Part shown: positions 1 through 8,220 of the stretch, one piece after another
How positions within the stretch are numbered: position 1 is the first letter of the stretch
How the letters are laid out: each line of letters starts with the position of its first letter
Notes under the pieces: generated by a model
The model's database searches: none
Told to the model about the DNA's origin: nothing
Seen by the model: the letters and a program-made list of their open reading frames with translations, nothing else
Position numbers and translations under genes: made by a program
Source of the DNA: JBDTME01 sp964583795
Lineage (GTDB): Bacteria; Patescibacteriota; Microgenomatia; UBA1400; PJMF01
Reading direction: 5' to 3'
Length of the DNA: 64,000 bases
Assembly (NCBI GenBank): GCA_964583795.1
Contig: CAZOWX010000002.1
Coordinates: 1-64,000 of the forward strand

Positions 1-55
1 ACCTAGCACCTAGCACCTAGCACCTAGCACCTAGCACCTAGCACCTAGCACCTAG
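1..55. repeat. Heptanucleotide tandem repeat (acctagc)x7.9
   Basis: Seven perfect copies plus six bases of acctagc, running from the window edge. The last copy supplies the stop codon of the small DUF5989 gene on the minus strand, so the array begins exactly where that gene ends. A degenerate array of the same family lies at 212-240. The true left end is outside the window. Confidence 0.95.
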
Positions 56-195
56 AATAGCATATAAATAAACGGACTGACTGCCGAGGTCGAAGAAACT
101 GCGATCAACACTCCAAAAATAGTAAACACAATAATTGGAGGGAGTAACCACCATTTTTTATTGTGCATTAAGAATTCGAAAAGTTGTTTAAACAT
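52..195 (-). CDS. DUF5989 family small membrane protein
   Basis: A 47-residue protein starting MFKQLFEFLMHNKKWWLLPP, with a short charged N-terminus, a KKWWLLP motif, one membrane helix and a C-terminal SPFIYMLF. This pattern matches the DUF5989 family, which commonly sits beside carbamoyltransferases of the NodU/CmcH type and SxtJ-like proteins; the neighbouring gene is exactly such a carbamoyltransferase. The role is unknown; a membrane-associated helper of the carbamoyltransferase is an inference. A TATACT box lies 6 nt upstream of the ATG, suggesting a leaderless mRNA. The stop codon TAG lies inside the heptad array at 1-55. Confidence 0.8.
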   Translation of the reverse strand: MFKQLFEFLMHNKKWWLLPPIIVFTIFGVLIAVSSTSAVSPFIYMLF

Positions 196-211
196 TGTAA
201 TAGTATACAGG

Positions 212-240
212 TGCTAGGTTCTTGGTTCTAGGGGCTAGTC
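212..240. repeat. Degenerate heptad repeat (ctaggtt/ctagggg type)
   Basis: Four degenerate 7-bp units (gtgctag, gttcttg, gttctag, gggctag), the reverse-complement form of the array at 1-55. It lies between the carbamoyltransferase stop and the DUF5989 gene. Confidence 0.7.
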
Positions 241-270
241 GGCTGTTTGCCTGCTTATTAATAGGCAAGA

Positions 271-2052
271 CTATCCACTTTTTACTTTTTTTGCTTTTAC
301 CTTCTTCACTTTTTTTCTAATAACTGAAGACTGACGACTGAGTCCGGACGACTTTTTCCCTTTTCCTATGATGAATTGATCCATCACCAAATAGTCAATG
401 TCGGTATGTAAAAAGCAAGCAATAGCATCCTCTGGCGTACAGACAATCGGCTCACCACGAACATTGAATGAGGTATTAATGATAACAGGAACTTTCGTTA
501 ACTTGTGATGTTCTTTTATCACATCATAGTACAAAGGATTATCTTCACGCTCAAGTGTTTGTAATCTCCCCGTTCCATCAACATGAACCACAGCAGGAAC
601 ATCTTTCGCTCCAATTTTTTTAAACGGATATACCATCAACATCCATTTAGCACTGATCGGAATTTTTTCATCAGTCACAAAATATTTTTGTACTTTCTCA
701 TGCAAAATCACTGGTGCAAACGGCCGGAATAACTCTCGGTGTTTCACACGAGCATTGATAATATCTTTCATCTCCTCTTTCGCAGCCGAGGCCAAGATGC
801 TTCGTGAACCTAAGGCTCGTGGTCCCCACTCCATGCGTCCCTGAAACCAACCAATCACTTTTTGCTGAGTAATCAATTTTGCCACTTTGGCAGCCAACTC
901 ATTTTGTTTGACAAAAGTGTACTGTAACCCCGCTTCTTCTAATGCCCGACGGATTTGATACCAAGAAAATTCTGGCCCTAAATAGGAATGAAACTCAATC
1001 ATTTTTCGCCGCTTCACTTTGTTAAAGTAAAGATTTAACGCCACGCCCATCGCTCCACCAGCATCACTGGGATCAGGCGGAATAAAAAGATCGGTAAATG
1101 GGGTATTCCTCAAAATTTTCCCATTCATCACCGAGTTCAATGCGACACCACCAGCTAGACATAAATTCTTGGTCTTGTACTTTTTATAGGCAGCGTTAAG
1201 TAGTGCAAACACCACTTGCTCCAATTTTTCTTGCAAAGCAGCGGCAATGTCTTCATGGTACTTTTCGGCCTTTGATTCTGGTTCTCTCGGCGGATGGCCA
1301 AAAAGTTTGATCAGCTCATTTGAAGCCATGTGATCAGCCCAGTCATAATCAAAGTACTTCATGTTGAGTTGATAACTGCCATCTTCAAAAACAGTGATCA
1401 GTTGATCAAACTGTTCTCGAAACGGTTCTGGGTTACCATAGGCAGCAAGTCCCATGACTTTGTACTCTGCATCATTGGCACTAAACCCTAAATATGTTGT
1501 CAAAGTGCTATAAAGCAGTCCTAATGAGTGTGGAAATTGAATTTCTTGATCGATGTGAACTTCAGCTCCTCTTCCTTGTCCAATCGTCGTTGTTGCCCAC
1601 TCACCAACACCGTCAATTGTCACCACACATGCGTTTTTAAATGGACTGAGAAAGTACGTACTGGCAGCATGCGATAAGTGATGGGGAATGTACGCAACTT
1701 TGCCATGATAATCAAACTCTTTTTTCAACAAGTCTTCGATATTTAACTTTTGAGTAAACCAGCTGCCTGCGGTCTGCTTAAATGTGGAAAAACTTTTGGG
1801 AAAATGCTGTAAATGTTGGTGAAAAATCCGATCAAACTTGATCAATGGCTTTTCGTAAAACCCCACAATATCAAGTTCATTCGCCGCAATGCCAGCATAG
1901 TCCAAACAAAATTGGATGGCCTTTTTTGGAAATCCATTGTCATGCTTTTTGCGTGTGAATCGCTCCTCAGCCGCAGCGGCAACAATTTCCCCGTCTCTAA
2001 TAAGACAAGCGGCAGCATCGTGATAGAAGCAAGAAATTCCAAGGATGTACAT
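271..2052 (-). CDS. Carbamoyltransferase (NodU/CmcH/TobZ family)
   Basis: A 593-residue protein of the usual family length. The N-terminus MYILGISCFYHDAAACLIRD and the EERFTRKKHD segment are the Kae1-like (ASKHA) domain start typical of O-carbamoyltransferases. HHLSHAASTYFLSPF holds the metal-binding histidines, and MEWGPRALGSRSIL and INTSFNVRGEPIV belong to the C-terminal YrdC-like domain. The family uses carbamoyl phosphate and ATP to carbamoylate a hydroxyl of a sugar or natural product; the acceptor here is unknown. The last ~30 residues are Lys/Ser-rich and partly encoded by degenerate heptads (ctgaaga, ctgacga), so the tail looks repeat-derived. It is flanked by DUF5989 and SxtJ-like genes. 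Confidence 0.93.
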   Translation of the reverse strand: MYILGISCFYHDAAACLIRDGEIVAAAAEERFTRKKHDNGFPKKAIQFCLDYAGIAANELDIVGFYEKPLIKFDRIFHQHLQHFPKSFSTFKQTAGSWFTQKLNIEDLLKKEFDYHGKVAYIPHHLSHAASTYFLSPFKNACVVTIDGVGEWATTTIGQGRGAEVHIDQEIQFPHSLGLLYSTLTTYLGFSANDAEYKVMGLAAYGNPEPFREQFDQLITVFEDGSYQLNMKYFDYDWADHMASNELIKLFGHPPREPESKAEKYHEDIAAALQEKLEQVVFALLNAAYKKYKTKNLCLAGGVALNSVMNGKILRNTPFTDLFIPPDPSDAGGAMGVALNLYFNKVKRRKMIEFHSYLGPEFSWYQIRRALEEAGLQYTFVKQNELAAKVAKLITQQKVIGWFQGRMEWGPRALGSRSILASAAKEEMKDIINARVKHRELFRPFAPVILHEKVQKYFVTDEKIPISAKWMLMVYPFKKIGAKDVPAVVHVDGTGRLQTLEREDNPLYYDVIKEHHKLTKVPVIINTSFNVRGEPIVCTPEDAIACFLHTDIDYLVMDQFIIGKGKKSSGLSRQSSVIRKKVKKVKAKKVKSG

Positions 2053-2273
2053 AGGTTAATTCAAAATGCAAAAGTAAAAGGTCAAAATTGATCCCACATC
2101 CAAAGATTAGTTTGTATTCCTTTGTGTTGTTCGGTTGTTATGTTGTTGCGTTGTTAACGCTGTCACAACCGTACACAGAATTAAATAGCTCTACAGAACA
2201 TCACGTTGCGTAATGTTCGATCAGTAAAACAGGCTTGGCTCCTTTTACCTTTTTACCTTTAACTTTTGACCTA

Positions 2274-2495
2274 TTAATACATTTTCGTCACGTCCAGCTT
2301 TTCTTTTGTCTTATCAATCCAGCTAGATGTTTTAAATGAGTTGGTTAAAAACTGCTTCCCAAATATTTTTGCCACTATAGCAGTTGCACCAATACCAACC
2401 ACATATGTCATCACGACAGAAACATGAGTCAGCACCTGCTCAACAAAGTTTTTTACCTTTTGGTGAATGGTTTTGAGTGTTGTAAAAAGTGACAT
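2274..2495 (-). CDS. Small membrane protein, possibly SxtJ-like
   Basis: A 73-residue protein from the ATG at 2495; a TTG one codon upstream is an alternative. A charged N-terminus is followed by one hydrophobic helix (about residues 27-45), then AKIFGKQFLTNSFKTSSWID and a C-terminal KMY. The helix-AKIFGKQF-SSWID order resembles the C-terminal half of SxtJ-like proteins that accompany carbamoyltransferases and DUF5989, but the protein is much shorter than SxtJ. The family call is an inference from similarity and context; it could be an unrelated one-helix protein. Confidence 0.55.
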   Translation of the reverse strand: MSLFTTLKTIHQKVKNFVEQVLTHVSVVMTYVVGIGATAIVAKIFGKQFLTNSFKTSSWIDKTKEKLDVTKMY

Positions 2496-2576
2496 CAATC
2501 ACAGTACAGTAAGCTATTTTGGTCGAAGAATCAAGATGTTTTTTGTTAAAGGGGGTTCATTATTTTGATCGTTGAT

Positions 2577-3266
2577 TTACCGTACTTCTAAAAAAATTTT
2601 GGGTTCTGTATCGAAAATTTTTTCTTTTATTTTTGGAAAAATTCCCCCTAATTGAATCTGCTCTGCAATTTGAAATATTTCAGAATCAAAGGGGTAAATA
2701 CTGGCATCAACGCTATAGCCACTAATTGGAACTCTAACAACCAGTTCGGGGAGCTCTTCCAGGACATATGTCGCTAATTTAGTTATTCGAGCTGGAAAAC
2801 ATGACCGTTTTTCTCTTTGGAGTTTTTCAATGACAATCGAATCTATAGTCTGTTTAAATTCTTGGTTCTGAGAGTACTCTTCATACACACATTCTACCTT
2901 TTTCCGATAATTTTCATCTTCAAGATCTTGCCAATGGGCAAAAACGAGTTTATGAAATTCTTCACTTGTAAGCTGCGATCTGGTCAGTGTTTCAATCTGT
3001 TTCAGTAATTCAGTCCCTTGCTGTACTGCCCGTCGCACAGCTGTTTCAGGTGTTTTTTTATTTCTTGTCTCAATATTTATTGAGTGAATGCTATCAGCAA
3101 CATAAATAACAACAAAATCTTTCGTGTAGTTCAAAGCCCATTGAACCAACGAAAAAACATTTTCAGGACGAAACCACTTATTTCCTAGACTAATACCAAT
3201 CCCAATCGTGTATTCACGATTGTATAACGATTGTTTATTTCCTCCACGAATTGAATACAATCTCAT
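2577..3266 (-). CDS. tRNA-dependent cyclodipeptide synthase
   Basis: A 229-residue protein, the usual size of cyclodipeptide synthases, which use two aminoacyl-tRNAs to make a diketopiperazine. GIGISLGNKWF at residues 22-32 matches the AlbC GISAGNSYF segment, placing the catalytic Ser at S26 (AlbC Ser37) and N29 at AlbC Asn40. It is followed by LVQWAL and VVIYVADSIHSIN. TYVLEELPEL supplies Y167 and E171 (AlbC Y178 and E182). Y191-P192 lies 24 residues after Y167, the same spacing as AlbC Y178-Y202. N29 is typical of the NYH subfamily and Tyr-Pro of the XYP subfamily, so the assignment is mixed. No tailoring oxidase or methyltransferase is adjacent, and the product cannot be predicted. Confidence 0.85.
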   Translation of the reverse strand: MRLYSIRGGNKQSLYNREYTIGIGISLGNKWFRPENVFSLVQWALNYTKDFVVIYVADSIHSINIETRNKKTPETAVRRAVQQGTELLKQIETLTRSQLTSEEFHKLVFAHWQDLEDENYRKKVECVYEEYSQNQEFKQTIDSIVIEKLQREKRSCFPARITKLATYVLEELPELVVRVPISGYSVDASIYPFDSEIFQIAEQIQLGGIFPKIKEKIFDTEPKIFLEVR

Positions 3267-3350
3267 GTTTGTATGCTTTTGTCTTTATTGGGTTGTTAGG
3301 TTATTTCGTTGCAAACTTCCAGTTCAAAGGGCAACAAACTCAAACTTAAT

Positions 3351-4178
3351 CTAAGTGTCAGTGCCGGATCCCAAACTTCGAGCATTATCACTGCTTATAA
3401 CACTCTTGCCTGTTTGTTTTTCAATTTCTTTCCTGGCTACTTTTGCCACATGACCACCTTCTCTAGCAACTTGTCTGTTTTTTGTTAACCCCATTGGCTT
3501 TTTCTTTTTAGAAATTTCAGTCGTTGAGGCTTCGGCCAACATATTTAAAACTAGTTCCAAAGTACTCATATTGTCTCGAAGATTTTCCTTTTTCAAACCT
3601 TTTAGCCGCTTATAGTCTCGAACTGATCGATCTGCCCAAGCTCTTGTAATTTCATCAGTCAAGATCGCAAACTCTACACCTTCTTTCATGCCTCTGTTTT
3701 GCCATTCGTCTGTCAACTCTTTTCTGACCTCAATACTTTTTAGTCGCTGATTAATCCATGCCTTGGAATATCCTTTCTGGAGATACGTCTTCATTGCTCG
3801 ATCGATCGATAGCTCTGGGTCAGCAGTTTCTTCGATTCGTTGATAACCTACTTTTGCTAACCAGAGCTTGAATGGTTCGGCCTTGGGAGAAGGAATCGAC
3901 TGAACAAGTCGCAATACTGTTTGCGTATCAGCAACATCAGTGAAGCGTTTTTTCCCATCAGGAGCAATCATTTTCAACTGTCCGATTTTTTCGGACAGTT
4001 CACTTCCCTCATTCTGTAATCTGATTTTCAAATCACTCCAGTACTTACGTGGTCGAGTACTATCAGTTAACACTTCAATGACATCGATCACTGAAAAGTA
4101 CCACAGTTCTTGCTCATCATCCCACTGGCGACGAACCGTCTTTTGATTGAATAAGGCAATACTGTCAGTTTTTTTCAT
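3351..4178 (-). CDS. Bro-N domain protein (phage antirepressor-like)
   Basis: A 275-residue protein. The N-terminus (ALFNQKTVRRQWDDEQELWYFSVIDVIEVLT, here described by its key QWDDE and WYFSVIDVI parts) is a Bro-N/antirepressor domain, followed by SIPSPKAEPFKLWLAKVGYQ and a conserved C-terminal block TTEISKKKKPMGLTKN...GGHVAKVARKEIE. Chromosomal proteins with this full layout occur in many bacteria outside prophages, and no phage genes are nearby. DNA binding is expected from the domain; the target is unknown. It starts 9 bp after the pth stop on the same strand, so the two are probably co-transcribed. Confidence 0.85.
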   Translation of the reverse strand: MKKTDSIALFNQKTVRRQWDDEQELWYFSVIDVIEVLTDSTRPRKYWSDLKIRLQNEGSELSEKIGQLKMIAPDGKKRFTDVADTQTVLRLVQSIPSPKAEPFKLWLAKVGYQRIEETADPELSIDRAMKTYLQKGYSKAWINQRLKSIEVRKELTDEWQNRGMKEGVEFAILTDEITRAWADRSVRDYKRLKGLKKENLRDNMSTLELVLNMLAEASTTEISKKKKPMGLTKNRQVAREGGHVAKVARKEIEKQTGKSVISSDNARSLGSGTDT

Positions 4179-4187
4179 ATAATGCTG

Positions 4188-4730
4188 CTAGTGTACAACC
4201 AATTCCTTCACAATCTCCTCAAACACCCCTTCCAACTCTTTTCGCTCATCTCCCGAAAATGGCTGCAGGACATACTCTCTCCCACTTTGTGTGCGGTCCC
4301 CTCCACGTCCATCCGTCCCAATCCGAACATTCCAAAACTCGGCATTATGTAAATGCTCCCGCACAGAGTTGACCCCGTTGTGAATCTTTGGACCACTGCC
4401 AAACTGAACTTTGAACTTCCCCAGCTCAATGTCTAAATCATCGTAGACGACAATGAGGTTGTTGAGTTGTTGGGTGGTTGGGTTGTTAAGGTCCACTCCA
4501 TTCCATTTCAGCACTGCTTGTACAGCCCTGCCAGAATCATTCATAAATGTCTGCGGTTTGACCAGCAGAAAGTCGCTATTCTTACTTACTTTGGAAAACA
4601 CTTTTTTTTGATCGGAAAACTCTGGTAACTCCAATTTTTTCACCAAAAAATCCAAAAACAGCCACCCCACATTATGCCGCGTGTGCTGATACTTTTCGCC
4701 AGGATTGCCAAGTCCAATGATGATGTTCAT
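4188..4730 (-). CDS. pth: Peptidyl-tRNA hydrolase
   Basis: A 180-residue Pth that cleaves peptidyl-tRNA to recycle tRNA. Motifs are GLGNPG (N9), TRHNVG with catalytic H19, KPQTFMNDSG, VVYDDLDIELGKFK with the catalytic Asp, and KIHNGVNSVREHL. About eleven residues around NNPTTQQLNNL, between the LKWNG and VYDDLD segments, are encoded by gttgttgggt-type heptads and look like an in-frame repeat insertion. A TATAAT box lies exactly 6 nt upstream of the ATG, so the mRNA is probably leaderless. The Bro-N gene follows directly. Confidence 0.95.
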   Translation of the reverse strand: MNIIIGLGNPGEKYQHTRHNVGWLFLDFLVKKLELPEFSDQKKVFSKVSKNSDFLLVKPQTFMNDSGRAVQAVLKWNGVDLNNPTTQQLNNLIVVYDDLDIELGKFKVQFGSGPKIHNGVNSVREHLHNAEFWNVRIGTDGRGGDRTQSGREYVLQPFSGDERKELEGVFEEIVKELVVH

Positions 4731-4762
4731 GAGGTGATTATAGCAAGTGGTGGAGGAATCTG

Positions 4763-4793
4763 TTGACGATATTTATCACTCACGAGTTATAAT
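4763..4793 (+). promoter_or_regulatory. Sigma70-type promoter for the 1105-residue protein gene
   Basis: TTGACG at 4763-4768 and TATAAT at 4788-4793 with a 19-nt spacer (slightly long), 35 nt before the ATG at 4829. It lies in the 98-bp divergent region shared with pth. No clear Shine-Dalgarno follows. Confidence 0.6.
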
Positions 4794-4828
4794 GATCGCA
4801 GTTTCATCGAACAATCTCTACAAATCAT

Positions 4829-7800
4829 ATGGGCGATCCAAAAACAGACACTGGTAAACAACCAATAGATGAATTGGGAGCTAATCAACTCGACAAAGAT
4901 CGACAACAAGTTCGGTCAATTCTAGATAGAGTAAAGGAACCCAATAATCCTGAAGAACTCACTGATAACCTTGAGTTACTAGAACATGCAGTCAGGGATA
5001 TCACTTCACTCGTTACTGATGTTCAACAATTTGCTGATTTCACTCCAGAGATCAAACAACTAATCAGACATACCAGGAAGATAAAAAAGCAAGGCCCGCA
5101 ACCAAAGCGTGAAAAACCTCCAAAAGCAGCTACCCCTCCTCCTCCAGCTGAACCAGATCCCCTACCTAAAAAAGATGTCGAAGAAATTGCAAGAAAAGCG
5201 GCTGAGCGAGAAGCAAAGCGAAAAAGAGTTCAGACAGTCATCGATAAGTATTCAGAAATTTATAAAAGAAATAAGGGAAGACGTTTTTCCCAAATGCTAG
5301 GCTGCACAGACACCCCCATCACCATTAATGATATTATCAGAAAATTTGCGACTTTCACAATCGAACTAAATGCTGCGATATCTGTGTTTGCATCTATTCA
5401 CGAAAAACTAGCTCGTGATTGGTCACTTAGTGAAGACGAACGAAGCGATTTACAACTTCACCAACAAGTTAATCAACTTCTTTCATACATCACCCCCATT
5501 TTTGAGAACATGGTTTATCTTCCTAGAAAACCTGAAGATAAATCGAAAACGAAGAGAAATACCTTCGATCACACACTTGATGTCATCATCGATTTTGACG
5601 CTGCTCAAAACGGACAAACTCCACCACCACCAAAGCAAGAACGCACTCACCAAGTTGATCATGACGAACAAGTTATTATCATTTCTCTACTGGAAAATCT
5701 TCGAAACGTAGCACACACCGAACAAAACCCTTTGCAAGTAGCACACAGAGAAATAGACGTTCTTTTTAGCCGATCTCCGTCTATTCCCACATGGTTTCGT
5801 TTTTTGAAAACAAAATTAGAAAATGCTTCTAAAAAAGTAGGCAACAACCCCTATGATCCAGAGATACTAACACTTCGATTTGACGAACTTCACACTGTAG
5901 ATAGCCGGCTTACAACATTGTTCGCACAGATTCTCCAATCAGCATTAGAAAAAGAGCAAAAAAAATGGCAGGCTTTTGAAACAGAGTACTTTACTGATGA
6001 CAAGTTCACTGACATCACTCAGTTCTTGCATGTCACTGTTCAACTTGACTTGTACAGGATGACACAAAAAACACAGAAACCAATTCCTTCAGTACTGATG
6101 GATCGTTGGAAATCAGGAGTTCAAAGAGTGAAAGAGCTTCTCAAACAAGATAACTTTACACTACTTACTTCAAGCGAAGTTGAGAATGAAATAAAGCATT
6201 TCTTTACTACTCGATTTGTTCGAGAAAAAATTGACCAGCTCATTTTTGACGAGATTAAAAAAAGAAAAAAAGAAGAGATTAAAGCAGAAATGCTTCCCAA
6301 ATTAAATGTATCTCACTCACTTTTCGAGGCTATCGATTTACTAAGAAGACACTCCGAATTTTCAGATGAGCACCAAGCTATCAAGAATCTGCAAAATTAT
6401 TTCGAATTGGAAGGTAAAAAGCAGATTTTTCAAGAAAAACAAAAACCAAATCGAATTATATATCTCCGAGAAACAGACACCTATTGGAAGCAGCTCAATG
6501 ACTTGTCTCTCCGGCACCCCCTAGAAAAACTCTTCGAGAGCTGGGCATTAGAGCAGCAAGAAAAATGGTGGAGGGAAGTTGAGGAGAAAAGAAATGAATG
6601 TAAAAGAGTGCTTCAAGAAAAAACAAGAGGGGTTATAACAACTTACATTACTGCAATCATGCGCCGAAATGAGGAGAGTAAAGAAGTACTAACTCCACAA
6701 CAACTTGAACAGTTTGAGCTTGCACTGATTCGACGAATGGACCAATGCATTGGCGAACAAGTAAATAGTCTCGATGTTGGAAAGTTGTCCGGAAACCAAG
6801 CAATTTCAGATATTGATTTCATCCAAAAAGACGAGCGCTTTAACGAAGCATATAGCCAATCAATCATTGGGGGAAACATCTCTTTCCAGTTTGATCTGCC
6901 TACTCAGACACACGCTAGCCCACAATTTCGACAACTCAGTGCTCCGACACTTGAGGTTTGTCAACATATTGCTCAACAACTCAAAAGTGAAGAAACACAC
7001 TTTGCCAAAGCCACAAGTTTTTCTAGTAAAAAAACCCCTGGTACTCAAAATCCAAGCCTGCTTGCAGCTGAAAGTTACAGCTCATACCTTCAAAGAAAAG
7101 AGAAAAGTACTGTCTACTTTGAACTCATCGTTCCTGTACTACTTGCTCGACTGTTACAATCGACCGCGCCAACCGAATTGTTACAAAACAAAAATACCCT
7201 AGCAAAAAGATATCTACTTCAATCAAACTCTTTTGTCGCGATTGCCCACCCTATAGACCAAAATGCTTGGCGAGCTGCTGAGCAACAAGCAAAGCAATAT
7301 ATTCAGTCGAGCTTTGGATTTAGCTCAGATGCTGTCGACAATGCAGCCTATCGCCTACAATTACCTCAGACAAAAGAGTCCTTATTGCGTTTGCTCAATG
7401 ATACGATTGTGAACGACAATGGCATAGTTAATTTTGTGGACCCGCAAGCGTTTTTTCACCCAACTGAAAGTGATTCCACAACAACGCTTGGTTTTATCAA
7501 TACAACTGACTATGACGACTTTCTCTTTGGTATTCGATCGCGAGATTTTGAATGGAGGGACGCATCACCAGAGAGGAGAAAAAATGCGATAGAAAAAGCC
7601 TTTACACAAGCATATATTCAGTTTGACATTATTGGCTCATACCGCACTGGACTGCTTACCTCCGTGGAAACGCGGATGACACAACGACTAAAACAGTTAC
7701 CGGGGTTCGCGCAGTCCAACCCTCAATATTTTAATCTAGGAATTCAACTGTCAAACCTGATTGGTACAGATGAGTTAGCTAGCCTGATCAGTGAACTTCA

Positions 7801-8146
7801 GAATGAGTCAGACAAAAAAACCGTGATTGCAAAAATCTATGAAGTCTTGAACCACTCTCCACAATCACTCGACCTCGCGCAATCAATCAACCGTTTCGTC
7901 GACGAACAAACCCAGAAGGCAATGATCGCCCCGGAAGATTTTCTCAACACTATTGGTTTACCAGGATACCACGACTCACTTACCCAATTTGATTGGTTCA
8001 ACATCTGCTACACCCTGGTCAGAGGACGTTTTGATGATCGACAGCCTCCAAAAGTTCATATCATCCTAAATGTTGATAGGAAAATTCTTGAGATTGATAT
8101 GTTGAGAGTACTCCAATACGCCCGAAACCTGCGTTCTGCAGCCTAA
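4829..8146 (+). CDS. Large hypothetical cytoplasmic protein (1105 aa)
   Basis: I do not recognise this family. The protein has no signal peptide and no evident membrane segment. Residues about 95-120 form a Pro/Lys-rich linker (KREKPPKAATPPPPAEPDPL) followed by a charged KKDVEEIARKAAEREAKRKR helix. The rest is rich in Gln, Glu, Lys and Arg with long predicted helices (for example IFDEIKKRKKEEIKAEMLP), suggesting an alpha-helical, partly coiled-coil scaffold. It has its own promoter and is followed 74 bp later by an alpha/beta hydrolase that also has its own -10 box. A structural or lineage-specific role is possible but no function can be assigned. Confidence 0.85.
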   Translation: MGDPKTDTGKQPIDELGANQLDKDRQQVRSILDRVKEPNNPEELTDNLELLEHAVRDITSLVTDVQQFADFTPEIKQLIRHTRKIKKQGPQPKREKPPKAATPPPPAEPDPLPKKDVEEIARKAAEREAKRKRVQTVIDKYSEIYKRNKGRRFSQMLGCTDTPITINDIIRKFATFTIELNAAISVFASIHEKLARDWSLSEDERSDLQLHQQVNQLLSYITPIFENMVYLPRKPEDKSKTKRNTFDHTLDVIIDFDAAQNGQTPPPPKQERTHQVDHDEQVIIISLLENLRNVAHTEQNPLQVAHREIDVLFSRSPSIPTWFRFLKTKLENASKKVGNNPYDPEILTLRFDELHTVDSRLTTLFAQILQSALEKEQKKWQAFETEYFTDDKFTDITQFLHVTVQLDLYRMTQKTQKPIPSVLMDRWKSGVQRVKELLKQDNFTLLTSSEVENEIKHFFTTRFVREKIDQLIFDEIKKRKKEEIKAEMLPKLNVSHSLFEAIDLLRRHSEFSDEHQAIKNLQNYFELEGKKQIFQEKQKPNRIIYLRETDTYWKQLNDLSLRHPLEKLFESWALEQQEKWWREVEEKRNECKRVLQEKTRGVITTYITAIMRRNEESKEVLTPQQLEQFELALIRRMDQCIGEQVNSLDVGKLSGNQAISDIDFIQKDERFNEAYSQSIIGGNISFQFDLPTQTHASPQFRQLSAPTLEVCQHIAQQLKSEETHFAKATSFSSKKTPGTQNPSLLAAESYSSYLQRKEKSTVYFELIVPVLLARLLQSTAPTELLQNKNTLAKRYLLQSNSFVAIAHPIDQNAWRAAEQQAKQYIQSSFGFSSDAVDNAAYRLQLPQTKESLLRLLNDTIVNDNGIVNFVDPQAFFHPTESDSTTTLGFINTTDYDDFLFGIRSRDFEWRDASPERRKNAIEKAFTQAYIQFDIIGSYRTGLLTSVETRMTQRLKQLPGFAQSNPQYFNLGIQLSNLIGTDELASLISELQNESDKKTVIAKIYEVLNHSPQSLDLAQSINRFVDEQTQKAMIAPEDFLNTIGLPGYHDSLTQFDWFNICYTLVRGRFDDRQPPKVHIILNVDRKILEIDMLRVLQYARNLRSAA

Positions 8147-8220
8147 AACCAGCAAAAACAAAGTAAAAATCCCCCAATTTTACCCTTCTCAAGCCAAACA
8201 CTATGGGATATAATTTACTG

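Noticed and set aside
1..55. CRISPR-like or telomere-like array
   Set aside because: Unit is 7 bp without spacers, and many similar arrays of other units lie within the window, so it is a simple tandem repeat.
3351..4178. Prophage remnant because of the Bro-N protein
   Set aside because: No other phage gene nearby; the protein has the layout of chromosomal homologues and is linked with pth.
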